A stretch of 64,000 bases of DNA. Origin: Triticum aestivum. Taxonomy: Eukaryota > Streptophyta > Magnoliopsida > Poales > Poaceae. The position numbers and the translations under genes are program-made. The DNA lies in assembly GCF_018294505.1 (NCBI RefSeq), contig NC_057800.1, forward strand, positions 474,397,037 to 474,461,036, written 5' to 3'. This document shows, one piece after another, positions 21,150-33,138 of this stretch (the stretch's first letter is position 1; the number at the start of each line of letters is the position of its first letter). The notes under the pieces were generated by a model that saw only the letters and a list, made by a program, of their open reading frames with translations, ran no database searches and was not told where the DNA came from.

Positions 21150-21692
21150 CCGCGCAGGCCGAGTTGGAGGGGTGGTCCTCCGAGCTGAAGGTCAGGCCGG
21201 TCTCGGGCGCCGCCCGGTCCAGGGGAGCCCCCTGCCGCATGGAAGCGGCACTGACCCGGCGGATGAACGGCTTGACGTGGTGACTTGTAGGCGGCGCCTG
21301 CGAGCCGCCCAAGAGGGCCGCTACGACCGGGGGTGTTGGTGCAGCGCGATGGACGGGGGAGAGGTTGCGGGGCTCCATGGGCGCGCGGAGCGCGCGGGAC
21401 GAAGAACTAGCTGGGGTGAGCGAGGGAGTTGCGGTGCGGCCGTCTTGCCGCACTGACAGATGCTGGGATGATGCTTGCTGCTCGTCCCCCGCCGGGCCGG
21501 TGGCGGCATGGACGGCAGATGACGGGGAACGGCGAGGACGCCCGCCGACAGGGGCCGTTTGGGCGACACGGGAAGCGAGTGCGGCCCAGCGCTCGGCACG
21601 GGCCCGACGAGTGTCATACATGGGCGTGATGGTCGGAGGAGAACGGGGTGGTGGAAGACGAATCCCGGCGCACCCCTACCTGGCGTGCCAAA
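21150..21692 (-). pseudogene. Tat leader and gag remnant
   Basis: Only about 540 bp separate the 5' LTR from protease. A start-like MYDTRRARAERW at 21621 marks the gag N-terminus, but no capsid domain or zinc knuckle remains. A large internal deletion is inferred. Directly inside the LTR the minus strand reads TGGCACGCCAGGTAGG, the likely primer-binding region. Confidence 0.65.
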
Positions 21693-22651
21693 TGTCGGAT
21701 TTCGGGTTCCGGCAGACCCTTGAGGTTCGAACACTGGGGTGCGCGCGGAGATTTCGCCTCCTACCTACCTGCACCCCTCCGCCTTGCAAAGATCTAAACT
21801 AAGGAAAGAACAACACAAGAGACACAGGGTTTATACTAGTTCGGGTCACCGTTGTGGTGTAATACCCTACTCAAGTGTGTGGTGTGGTGGATTGCCTCTT
21901 GGGCTGATGATGATGAACAATACAAGGAGGAACAGCCTCGCCGCGAGGGTCTGTTCTTGGCTAGGGCGATGAACTACTGGGAGGGGCTCAGTCACCTTTC
22001 TCTCTCTCTCTCTCTGATCTTCTCTATCCTTCGATCCCTCCGGCTAGCTCGCTCCTTTTCTCTGCCCCTTTGCTCTGTGGGTGGTTGGTCCTATTTATAG
22101 AGGCCCTGGTCCTCTTCCCAAATATCGAGCGGGAAGGGAGCCAACAATGGCGGGCTAATTTGAAGGGGGACAGCTAGTATCAACTATCCTGACAAAAGTA
22201 GTCTTCGCCTACGCAAAGCTCTGGTGATGACGAAGTCTTGGGCTCCAAGGTGACCTCCGTCTCGTAGTCCTCCTGGTCCTGGTCTCGTTGCACCGAAACG
22301 GCAACCTTTGCCTGATGCCTCGGTACTCCGTGGCTGCGCTTGCCCCCTTTGCACCAAAGAGGAAGGGAGGACACTGCGCGGGCTGGCACCCGCGTGGCGC
22401 CCCCGGTCGTCATGGCTTGCGTCACGGGAACCTCGTGAGGTACCCCGCGTTGATCTCTCCGCCTCCTCGTGAGCCAGCCTGACGAGGCCGTGCCTGAGGA
22501 AGCTCTGCGTCGTCCTCCCCGTGAGGCTTGGCCCCTCACGAGGGTCTTGGGTTTGTGTTGGTGAAGATGGGCCGCGCTGGGCCCCCCTTTGAGCCACGCC
22601 ACAGGCCGCAGGCAGGCAATTTTCGGGACCCCTGTTCCCAGAATGCCGACA
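21693..22651 (-). repeat. Tat element 5' LTR
   Basis: 959 bp, homologous to 14019-14981, with TATA box CTATAAATAG at 22091-22100 on the minus strand. Confidence 0.95.
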
Positions 22652-22872
22652 GTGAAATCCTGCAATGCTTACCATGTCTACATACCTATATTCGCCCTTC
22701 AGCAATCAATGGCTAGAATAATATCCTCACAAAATTTTTGCCCACAGAACACGAGTATATAACAATGCATGGTCTGTTAGTTACCTTGAAGAATTTGTTT
22801 GTGAGGACAGAACATGATTACATAACATGCATGACATGCTAGTTTCCTGTGAAGAATCAATTACGAGATAAC
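22652..22872 (+). other. Original intron segment between the two insertions
   Basis: AT-rich DNA bounded by GTGAA (Tat target duplication) and ATAAC (Angela target duplication). It contains an internal imperfect duplication of about 50 bp around AGAACA(C/T)GA and CTAGTTTCCT or TTAGTTACCT. Confidence 0.8.
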
Positions 22873-24070
22873 TGTTGGGGAACGTTGCAGAAAATTAAAA
22901 TTTTTCCTACGGTTTCACCAAGATCCATCTATGAGTTCACCTAAGCAACGAGTCAAGGGAGAGAGTTTGCATCTACATACCACTTGTAGATCGCGTGCGG
23001 AAGCTTGCAAGGTGATGATGGAGTCGTACTCGAACGTGATTCGAATCACCGATGACCAAGTGCTGAACGGACAGCACCTCCGCGTTCAACACACGTACGG
23101 GACGGGAGACGTCTCCTCCTTCTTGATCCAGCAAGGGGAAGGAGAGGTTGAGGAAGACAGCTCCACCGGCAGCACGACGGCGTGGTGATGGTGGAGAGGC
23201 AGCACTCCGACAGGGCTTCGCCAAGCACACAACGGAGGAGGAGAGGCGTTGGGGAGGGGAGGGCTGCGCCTTGGAGGGTGGTGCAGCTGCCCTCCCCTCA
23301 CCCCTCTATTTATAGGGGGAAGGGAGAAGGGGGCCGGCCCCCTAGAACCCATCTAGGGGGGGTGCGGCGGCCAAGGGGAGAGGGGGAGAGGGTGGCTTGC
23401 CCCCCAAGCCAAGGGGGCGCCCCCTCTAGGGTTCCCCCCTCAACCCTAGGTGCAAGGGCCCAAGGGAGGGGGTGCGCCCAGCCCACCAGGGGCTGGCTCC
23501 CTGCCCCACGCAGCCCATGTGCCCCCCCGGGAGGAGTGGCCCCTCCCGGTGGACCCCCGGAACCCTTCCGGTGGCCCCGGTACAATACCGGTATGACCCC
23601 GAAACTTCCCGGTGTCCGTTTGACAACTTCCCATATATAAATCTTTACCTCCGGACCCTTCCGGAGCTCCTCGTGACATCCAGGATCCCATTCGGGACTC
23701 CGAACAACATTCGGTAGTCACATACTAGTCTTCCTAATAACCCTAGCGTCACCGAACCTTAAGTGTGTAGACCCTACGGGTTCGGGAGACATGCAGACAT
23801 GACCTAGACGCTCTCAGGTCAATAACCAACAGCGGGATCTGGATACCCATGATGGCTCCCACATGCTCCTCGATGTTGTCATCGGATGAACCACGATGTC
23901 GAGGATTCGATCAAACCCTGTATGCAATTCCCTTTGTCAATCGGTACGTTACTTGCCCGAGACTCGATCGTCGGTATCCCAATACCTTTTTCAGTCTCGT
24001 TACCGGCAAGTCACTTTACTCGTACCGTAATGCATGATCCCGTGTCCAACACCTTGGTCACATTGAGCTC
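22873..24070 (-). repeat. Angela 3' LTR, first part
   Basis: Aligns with 44039-45230. A minus-strand TATA box CTATAAATAG lies at about 23305-23315. Several GC-rich open frames here are LTR sequence, not genes. Confidence 0.93.
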
Positions 24071-27000
24071 TGTCACACCCTAGCTAGTCATGCATTAGAG
24101 TGTTGCATCATGTTTACTCTTTCATCAGAAACTTGAAATGGGGATGACAGAACCCCCAGTCCCCTCTGAAACCAACTAGGGTTACTAAAATAATTTTTCA
24201 ATGAACCTGAAATGCCCTTCTAAAATGCCCATCATTTTTGCCTTGGTTCAGAACCTCTGCCAAAAGTGGTGCACATTTTTCTAGGCCATCTTAGGGTTTT
24301 TGAATTAAATCATAAATATTTGAATTTGGGCATTTAAAATTATATAAAATATTTAAATGCTCAAATATCTCCAAACTAAAATGTTTCATGCTGGAAATAA
24401 TCCAACTATGGACCAGGAGTAGTTTGGTGATTTTTGGAGTTGCCTAGGTATTTTATTTAATTCAACAAAGTTGCAGATATATTAAATAAAAACAGAAAAC
24501 AGAAAAATAAATAAAAGGAGTAGACTTACCTGGACCTACCTGCCCAGCCCAGCCGGCCCAGCACTGTGCTGGCCCGTGCCAGCCAGCTGCTTCCCCTTGC
24601 CAGAGCAGGCAGGGAGGTGAGCATGGCGCGCCCGAGCTCGCCACGCACCACCCAGCCTCTCTGCATCGCCCTGGTCGCCGTTGCGCTGCGTGGATCGTCT
24701 TCTGGTCGTCGCCCCGACCTCGCCGACACCCCATTCACTCTCCCCGGCTCTCCCTCGCTCTCTCTCCCGCCCGACCGAACACCACCGTCGCCGCCGTTCG
24801 CCATAGCCACCGTCTCCGACCACCCCTCGCTTCCCCGACTAGCTCAGGAGCTCCGCCTCGACTCCCTCTTCCTCCCCACCGCTCCACAGCTCCCCGGAAG
24901 CCCTGCATCGCCGCCACGTCGCCGTTCCCTCTTCGGGCTCCGACCACCGTCGCCGTCGAATTCGCCGTCTCCAGCGCGTCCCCGGGCCCGCTTCGACGCC
25001 CACTGCAACCGCGGTGAGCTACGCCACCGTTTCCCCCTCTTCTCCCCCCTCGTTCCCTCACCGTAGCCTCCTCCCCACCACGGCCGAACCTCCGCCGTCG
25101 CCGAGCTCGCCGTCGACGCACTCCGGTGACCATTTGGTCACCCCGGCGAGTCCAACAAGTTCGCAAGATCCCGTAGAGCATCCCTAGCACCTCGTTTTGC
25201 TCGACTTCGAGCTCCAGCACCGTTCCCGTGCACGACCGAACCCCGGCGGCCGCAGCCGAGCTCACCGCCGTCGACTCCGGCCACCCCGACCCCAACGGGC
25301 TCCGCCAAGAGATGCGGGTTGTCCTCAGCTCCACTCCGGTGGCCTCCGCGGTCCATTTGGTGGCCGAAACGACCAAAACCACTCTCGCCGCCGCGCTAAT
25401 GGTCGCCGCCGGCCAGAACTCCGGCTGGCTGACGTGGCTTAGTTAATTAGTCACTAACCCCCCACCTACTGACGCTGACAAGTGGGCCCAGGGCCTAGTC
25501 AAAGCTAACCAGCCCGGGTCAACGCGGGATTAGCCCCTGTGTCACTGACGTGTGGACCCCACACGTCAGGTTTGACCCGAGCCAGCCCTGTTGACCTGCT
25601 GATGCCACTGTGACGTCAGGCTGACGCAGTAATTGAATTTCTGGATTTAAATTAAATCAGGAAATTCCAGAATATTAATTAAACTTCAAAAATTCATAAC
25701 TTTTATTCTGTAACTCCAAATTGGACAAATTATATATGAAAAATGATCAGAAAAATCCAATCTATCCATCTGTACTATTTTCATGCATGATCAAACAAGT
25801 TAACTTGATGTTTTAAGCAGAACAAGAAAAGGCACTTTAAAAGGCCATATTTGAATTTGGAATTTGAATCTTTGATTCAAATTTGTTCAAACACTTCTGG
25901 TTTTAGTTGCATTAGCCCAACACACTCATATTGCCATGTTTCATGCATGCATCATATTGTTGCACATTGTTTGGTGATGCTTGTATATCGATGTCCTTTG
26001 CGACAGGATCTGTTCCCGAGGAGTACCGTGATTACCCTAACGAAGAACCGTATCCGTGCATCGAACCATCAGGCAAGCAACCAACCATTTGATCATATCG
26101 ATACAATCCCATGTTCTCGCTCCTGCTCTCTTTTACTGCATTAAGACAACGCGATTCAAACTGCTGTGTGCTGCGGTAGTTGAACCCATTTCCTCTGCAT
26201 GACCTGTCATTGCCACAGTAACTAGATGAAACCCACTAGCATGTGTAGGAGTTGATTGAGCCTTATGTATGTGTTGTTCCTACCTTGCTATGCCTGCTAT
26301 GCTTAGAGTTGTGTCAGGTCTGGTTCATCTGGGTGATGGGCTAGAGTGAAATGATTATGTCGGTAATGAGAGAGGTGTGGTGAACACGATTTGGTAAAGG
26401 TATCGATGAGAGGCCATGTAGGAGTACATGGTGGGTTGTTTCATTGAAGTCGACCTTAAGCACTGAGATCTGTATGTGTGATTTAAGATACAGCTACTAC
26501 CATGCATTGGGCCCTGAAATATGACCCCGCTCGACTTCTTATTCACCCTAGCTCTCTGTCCAGGAGTTGCAAGTAGTTTCTGGTGTTTGTAGCCTACTGG
26601 AGGCCGTGCACAGCGCTGACCGTAGGGGTGGGCTGTGATGCGGTAGGTACGTGGCACGGTGTACCGAATACCCGTTAGGTATCCCGGGAACCCTGTTCAC
26701 ATCGTTCGGGGCCGTATGGGAAACCTCGGCCGGACTCCCTGCGGATGGAACCTGAATAGGCGATAAACCTGGACTAGAGGCTTAAGTGTTTAGGTAGGTC
26801 GTGGTCTACACCCACGTCGGCTTTCGCTTGAAGTCTGCCGAGCACATGTCGTGTGCAGACGCTAATTGGTGGAAACATGTATGAAGAAGTACACCCCTGC
26901 AGGGTTAACATGATCTATTCGAATAGCCGCGTCCGCAGTAAAGGACTACTTGGTTGCCTATACAGTTCATAGACAAGTAAATGGAAACTACTAAAAGCCT

Positions 27001-28127
27001 CAAGATAAGTGTGAGTGCCGAGGATGGCTTTTCCGTAGGAAGACGGAGGTGGATCCTCGGTAGTGTATTGAAGTGGTGAGTAGTGGACTCGTGTGCGCAA
27101 AACATTTCAAGTTGGAGTATCGTAGGATAGTCTAGCCAGGAGTCAAAGCTAGCTTGCTGCAATAACTCCACCAACCCTTCTTGATACTATGCATGTATGT
27201 AGGATCTGATGTAAGTCTTGCTGAGTACCTTTGTACTCATGTTGCTATAATCTACATTTTACAGAAGACGCTGCAACCCCTTCTGATGGGTTCTATGTAG
27301 ACGTTGACATCAACGAGTAGGCTAAAGACCCAGGTGGTGACCCTGAGCTTGTGATGGACCACGTAGTATAGCTAGGCTTTCCAAGCCTCTTTTATTTTAC
27401 TAGTTGTCTGTACCCAGACAAAGTACTTCCGCTGTTGGCTTGTATGACTGTATGATTTGTATGTGGGGTCGAGAGACCCGTACCTGTGTGTATGATATGT
27501 ATGGCTCTCTGAGCCTTAAATAAAGTACTTGTGTCATAGAGTCATGTTGTGATGCTTCGTTGTATTTGCACATATCAAGCATATTGTGTGTATGATTGAA
27601 ATGATTGGTATGTGTGGGATCTGACTATCTAGTTGTTTATCTTTAGTAGCCTCTCTTACCGGGAAATGTCTCCTAGTGTTACCGCTGAGCCATGGTAGCT
27701 TGCTACTGCTCTGGAACACTTAGGCTGGCCGGCATGTGTCCTTCTTCGTTCCTGTGTCTGTCCCTTCGGGGAAATGTCACGCTTTGAGTACCGGAGTCCT
27801 GTTAGCCCGCTACAGCCCGGTTTACCGGAGTCCTGCTAGCCCAGTGCTACAGCCCGGACCCACTTGCTGATGACCGACACGTTCGAAGCTGGGTCATGGA
27901 TGCCTGTCCCTGTAAGTCTGTGCCACTTTGGGTTTACGACTAGTCATGTCAGCCCGGGCTCTTTATCATATGGATGCTAGCGACACTATCATATACGTGA
28001 GCCAAAAGGCGCAAACGGTCCCGGGAAAAGGTAAGACGACACCCGTGGGGATACCATGCGTGAGGCCGCAAAGTGATATGAGGTGTTACCAGCTAGATCG
28101 ATGTGACATCGAGTCGGGGTCCTGACA
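24071..28127 (+). repeat. Tekay 5' LTR
   Basis: 4057 bp, starting TGTCACACCCTAGCTAG and ending GGGTCCTGACA. It contains a GC-rich block (24530-25440) with Pro/Ser/Arg-rich frames that I do not consider genes, and a GTAAGT at 27211-27216. Confidence 0.95.
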
Positions 28128-28130
28128 GCG

Positions 28131-28143
28131 TTGGCATCAGAGC
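28131..28143 (+). other. Primer-binding site
   Basis: TTGGCATCAGAGC immediately inside the 5' LTR, close to the usual TGGTATCAGAGC tRNA-Met site. Confidence 0.8.
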
Positions 28144-28568
28144 CGGACTGCCTGTAGGTTCTCCAAGCCAAACTGGTCGATGTTGAGTCTAGAAATTCTT
28201 AGTTATATGTAGGGGAATTGTTTGTGGGTTGGAACGTAAGGCTCCTTTTACTTCTTATACCTTATGACCTTCTGATCTGAGTCAGTCCATTCTTCCACCG
28301 GGGGTTAAGGAATTAGGATCTGTTCTCTCTATCAGGTTCACGTGTTACTAATCAGTAGTACCTTATAAGTTTGATGGATACAAGCCTAGTTCAGTTCTAC
28401 TACCACATTATGTTGTTAGATGGTTCCAGAACTTTGATGTGATGATGTTGAGTATGTACGAAATCCTTTGTCTAATGTCTCAAAATCCTTCTTGAGCATT
28501 TACAGCTGTTATGCTGCCAAAATTTTGCTAGAAATTCTAATGCCTTTGCATTATAATTGTGCTTTCAG

Positions 28569-29342
28569 ATGGCCACTCGCGACCTCAATCAAGTGGTTCG
28601 CCTGACTCGATGCCTAGATGTACCCGGCCATACTGCTAAGTTGGTCAGGGTAATGGCTGAGGCTGGATACCGCTGGTATCCTGAGTACACGGTCGAAGAG
28701 CAATTCCGAGATTTTAATCAAAGCCAGTATCTCTGCACTGTCAGGATATTTCCATCTTATCCTGGATCCACCGAGCCTCTTCACTGCTCCTATGGACTCG
28801 GGGTTACTATTGAGATGGCTGTGCAGGATGCCGCCTACTCTATGATGACCATTATGCGAGTCAGATCTGGTTTATTTCGGGACTCTGACTTCCGGTATAT
28901 GCCAGGATCACTTCCGGGAGCACAAGGGTATCTCCAGGCTATCTATGCTGACTCCACTCAGGAGGATTCACGGACTCGCACCACTGCTGAGATGCTCGAG
29001 GATAAGGACCGTGAAAATCGGGCCTTAAGGTTAGAGCTCTTCAATACCCGTGCTGATCACTGGGCCACTTTGACTCGGTTCGCACCGGCAGTGCAAGCTG
29101 GATTCTCAGATATGCGCGATCTCTATCCTGTGAGATCTGCTCTGCCAGACGTGATGGTTTGGCGTGATGTAGGAGGCATCACCCCACCTCGCGGTCCCCG
29201 CAGGCCACCGTTTGTTGGTCCACGACCTCATCCTAGCCCCTATGGTCCACAAGCTCCGCGAGATCGTCTATTTCCGGATGAACATGTTGAACTTCCGGGC
29301 TATGGAGGTGACTTCTACGAGGACTACTACGGATCGGTCTGA
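28569..29342 (+). CDS. Extra ORF upstream of gag in the Tekay element, dsRBD-like pattern
   Basis: Intact frame of 257 residues from the ATG at 28569. That ATG directly follows a polypyrimidine-like stretch and CAG (TGTGCTTTCAG). It lies between the primer-binding site and gag, in the sense direction, where standard gypsy elements have only leader. No named family is certain. Residues about 22-97 follow the order of a double-stranded-RNA-binding motif: helix, YPEYTVEEQF, a strand with QYLCTVRIFP, CSYGLGVT, then helix IEMAVQDAAYSMMTIM. The lysines usual in the last helix are missing. A charged helical middle (EMLEDKDRENRALRLEL) and a Pro/Tyr-rich tail follow. It is the only uninterrupted frame in this element. 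It may be an RNA-binding accessory protein; this is inference. Confidence 0.6.
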   Translation: MATRDLNQVVRLTRCLDVPGHTAKLVRVMAEAGYRWYPEYTVEEQFRDFNQSQYLCTVRIFPSYPGSTEPLHCSYGLGVTIEMAVQDAAYSMMTIMRVRSGLFRDSDFRYMPGSLPGAQGYLQAIYADSTQEDSRTRTTAEMLEDKDRENRALRLELFNTRADHWATLTRFAPAVQAGFSDMRDLYPVRSALPDVMVWRDVGGITPPRGPRRPPFVGPRPHPSPYGPQAPRDRLFPDEHVELPGYGGDFYEDYYGSV

Positions 29343-29682
29343 GTTAGTGGTAGGATCACTAGTTCGCTCTAGCTGTGTCGTCTATCGTCCCGCGTAACTC
29401 GTGGGATATGACCTAGTTTGTACTCTTTCCGGAGATGTAGAAAAATAATGTATAGGAGTTTGGAATGCCTCCGATGAGATGTAATCCCTTTTCACCGTAA
29501 TAGTACTTTGTTTGGTCTTGTACTAAACCCTGTATGGTGTGTATGACGATGGAATAAAGAAGCAGTTTCTGTATCTACCATGTCATACGGATGATCATCT
29601 TGCATTCCGGTTATTCCTTACATTATGTATCCTATGTCGGAATTTTATCATTCTGACTAAATCATTGTCTTGTTTACCTAGG

Positions 29683-31337
29683 ATGGTCAACACGCGCGCT
29701 AACCCTGCTCTCAAGAGCAGGCCGAAGGCAGTGAAGCCAGGGATGTAAATCTGCCTCATCCTCCTTCACTAGCCGAGGTTATGATGGAAGCTGAGAGAAA
29801 CAAGCGGGAGACAAACCGTTTGTTGGAGCGTATTGAACAGAATACAGCACACCATCAGAGGGCTAACGTGGTGTCACTCAGTGATTTTATCAAATTGCAT
29901 CCACCCACGTTCCACCACTCCGTCGAGCCTCTCGACGCTGATGACTGGCTTCGCAGTATCTCTCACAAGCTGCGTTCCGCGCTGGTAGCGGAGGCTGACA
30001 AGGTCACCTTTGCTGCATATCATCTTGAAGGCCCCGCCAGTCTATGGTGGGAAAATTATGGAGCTATGCGCCCAGCGGGCCATGTCACTACTTGGGCTGA
30101 GTTCAGCGAGGCTTTCCGTGAACATCACATTCCGGAGGGTCTCATGGACCGTAAGCGTGAAGAATTTTGCAATTTCACCCAAGGCCGACTTTCTGTGGAT
30201 GTCTATAGCAGGGAGTTTGGTAATCTCGCCCGATATGCAACTGAGGAAGTGTCTACTGACGCCAAGAAGCAAGCAAGGTTCCGTAAGGGCCTTAGTCCTG
30301 AGCTTCGCCGCGACCTCCGTCTGCATGAGTGCACATCCTTTTCGAAACTTGTCAACAAAGCCATCAGTGCTGAAACTGGTCAGACTGACTATGACGCAAC
30401 ACGCAAGCATGGACGTGACATGGGTTCCTCATCCGGTGCTGGTCCTCAGAAGCGCCGCGTGTGGGTACCCAACACCGCCCTGCCACCCAGGTTCACACCG
30501 AGGCCATCCTTTCCAGGCGCCTCGCCCTGTTCAACAGTCTGCACCGCCAAGCCCTATGGGGGTCCAACCAATAATGCTCCTCCACGTACCAGTTCCGTGA
30601 CTTGTTTCAAGTGTGGGGAATCTGGTCACTATATGCGTGAGTGTCCCCAGACCAACCCCAATCAATCTGCTAAAGCTGTTGGCCGTGGCAAGCCGACAGG
30701 GAAAGTGTTTCATGCTAAACCGGTCACCGCTTCACGTGGCCATGTCAACTGTATCTCTGCCGAAGAAGCTCAAGAGGACCCCAACGTCGTTCTCGGTACG
30801 CTTCTTGTTAATTGCCACCCGGCATCTGTTCTTTTCGATACAGGAGCCTCTCATTCTTTTATATCTGAAAATTATGCTCGTTTGCATAACGTTGCATTCT
30901 GTGACTTGCCATCCTCTATGGTAATTCAAACTCCGGGATCCAAATGGCAAACTTCTAGAGTAAGCCATGGAAATGAAATCCAAGTCGACAGACTTGTTTT
31001 CCTTGCATCTTTGATAGCCCTTAAATCTTCAGATATTAATATCATTTTGGGTATGGACTGGATGTCAGCTCATCAAGCCAAAATTGATTGCTTCTCTAGG
31101 ACTGTTCAACTCACCCATCCTTCGGGGAAGATAGTCAATGTCTTGACCCGAATAGCCAAGCGACAATTATATTCTCTTAACGCCAGCCCTTTGCCAGACC
31201 TTGAGGACGTTCCGGTAGTCCGTGACTTCCCGGATGTCTTTCCAGAGGAATTGCCAGGTGTTCCACCTGACAGGGATGTTGAGTTCGTAATAGACCTCAT
31301 TCCAGGAACCGTTCCGATTGCTAGAAGACCCTTATAA
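29683..31337 (+). pseudogene. Tekay gag and protease
   Basis: Starts MVNTRANPAL at 29683. A one-base loss in a G run near 29740 moves the frame, which resumes as ...LAEVMMEAERNKRE. The capsid-like gag domain is clear (WWENYGAM, CNFTQGRLSVDVY). The zinc knuckle CFKCGESGHYMREC is intact, and the protease active site is FDTGASHSFIS. Near 31331 one extra T ends the frame just before RT. Confidence 0.88.
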
Positions 31338-33138
31338 GATGGCACCCCTAGAACTAGCCGAGCTTAAGAAACAACTCGATGAATCCTTGAAAAAGGGTTT
31401 CATCCGCCCTAGTTCATCTCCGTGGGCTTGCCCCGTCCTATTCGTCAAGAAGAAGGATGGTACGGACCGGATGGTTGTAGATTACCGACCTGTCAATTTG
31501 GTCACAATCAAGAACAAATATCCACTTCCCAGGATCAACGATCTGTATGATCAGCTCGCTGGATCCTCAGTCTTCTCCAAGATGGATTTGAGGTTGGGAT
31601 ACCATCAAATCAAAATCAGAAACGGGGACATTCCTAAAACGGCCTTTGTTACTCGTTATGGCCAATACGAGTACACCGTCATGTCCTTCGGTTTAACCAA
31701 CGCTCCAGCCACCTTTTCTCGGTTAATGAACTCAATCTTCATGGAGTATTTGGATAAATTCGTCGTAGTCTATCTCGATGATATACTCATCTACTCCAAG
31801 AACGAGGAAGAACATGCCGAACATCTAAGGCTAGTGTTGAAGAAACTTCGAGAGCATCGCCTTTATGCCAAATTTTCAAAATGTGAATTCTGGTTGTCAG
31901 AAGTGACCTATCTGGGTCATGTAATATCTGGTAAAGGTATTGCTGTTAACCCTGAGCGAGTTCAAGCCGTCCTTGATTGGACTCCACCCGAATCGGTCAA
32001 GCAAGTTCGGAGTTTTCTAGGCTTAGCGAGCTATTGCCGTCGCTTTGTCGAGAACTTCTCCAAAGTTGCTAAACCCCTAACCGAACTCCTCAAGAAAGAT
32101 AAGAAGTTCGAATGGACTCCACAATGTGAGCACAGCTTTCAGGAACTGAAAAGACGCCTGACTTCTGCTCCCGTGCTGGTACCGCCAGACTTCTCCAAGG
32201 ACTTTGTTATCTACTGCGACGCCTCGCGACAAGGACTAGGTTGCATTCTCATGCAAGATCGACACGTAATTGCTTACGCTTCACGGCAATTGCACCCACA
32301 TGAGGAGAATTATCCTACTCATGATCTAGAGCTTGCAGCCGTAGTCTATGCACTTAAGACCTGGCGACATTACCTCCTCGGTAATCGTTGCGAAATATTC
32401 ACTGATCACCAAAGTCTGAAGTACATCTTCACCCAACCGGATCTGAATCTCAGGCAAAGACGTTGGGTTGAATTGATCACAGACTTCGACTTAGGAATAA
32501 CCTATACCCCAGGGAAAGCCAACGTCATGGCTGATGCGCTAAGTCGTAAATCTTATTGTAACAACCTGATGTTACAACAAAGTCAACCGCTTCTCCATGA
32601 GGAATTTCGGAAGCTTAACCTTCACATTGTACCTCAAGGTTTTCTTTCCACCTTGGTAGCAAAACCTACTCTTACGGATCAAATCATCGCTGCCCAAAAG
32701 CGAGATAAGGGAATATCTAAAATCAAAGAGAACATTGCTAGCGGAGGTGCTAGTTGTTTCTCCACAAATGATCATGGTGTTGTGTACTTTGAGAACCGTC
32801 TAGTGGTTCCCAAGAACCAGCATCTACGGCAGTTGATCCTTAAGGAGGCTCATGAATCTCCTCTCACCATTCATCCCGGTAGTACTAAAATGTATCAGGA
32901 CCTACGCCAGAGGTTCTGGTGGACTAGGATGAAGAGAGAAATTGCTCAGTATATTGCCAATTGCGACGTCTGCCGTCGTGTAAAAGCAGAGCATCAACGG
33001 CCTGCTGGCACCCTTCAACCCTTAGCTATTCCTGAATGGAAATGGGATAAATTGGTATGGATTTCATTACCGGTTTTCCCAGGACCAAAAGAGGGAATAA
33101 TGCTATTTTCGTCGTGGTCGATCGTCTTTCCAAAGTAG
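31318..33138 (+). pseudogene. Tekay reverse transcriptase, RNase H and integrase zinc finger
   Basis: RT with [14 protein letters not shown] and catalytic YLDD ([12 protein letters not shown]). RNase H with [14 protein letters not shown] and later TDHQSLKY. The integrase H-H-C-C finger follows ([12 protein letters not shown] ... CDVCRRV). All key residues are present. A one-base loss in an A run at about 33050 ends the frame. Confidence 0.92.

Larger units (their letters stand above)
14019..22651 (-). mobile_element. Complete Tat-lineage Ty3/gypsy retrotransposon, non-autonomous
   Basis: 8633 bp, flanked by GTGAA on both sides (14014-14018 and 22652-22656). LTRs are 14019-14981 (3') and 21693-22651 (5'). 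They differ by about 40 changes by eye, roughly 4%. On the minus strand the order is gag remnant, protease, reverse transcriptase, RNase H, a second RNase H of the archaeal-like type, then integrase. This dual RNase H is a hallmark of the Tat lineage. A long 3' region carries a 55-bp tandem array and an antisense B3/AT-hook frame. The coding region is heavily broken (six in-frame stops, one frame change, most of gag missing), so movement would have needed helper proteins. Confidence 0.93.

Noticed and set aside
23182..23640. Open frames in the Angela LTR (also at 44349-44885)
   Set aside because: They overlap the LTR promoter region and are shadows of GC-rich sequence without codon conservation between the two copies.
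24566..25440. GC-rich open frames on both strands in the Tekay LTR, repeated at 34634-35510
   Set aside because: They lie fully in LTR sequence, change frame between the two copies through 1-bp indels, and are Pro/Ser/Arg low-complexity.
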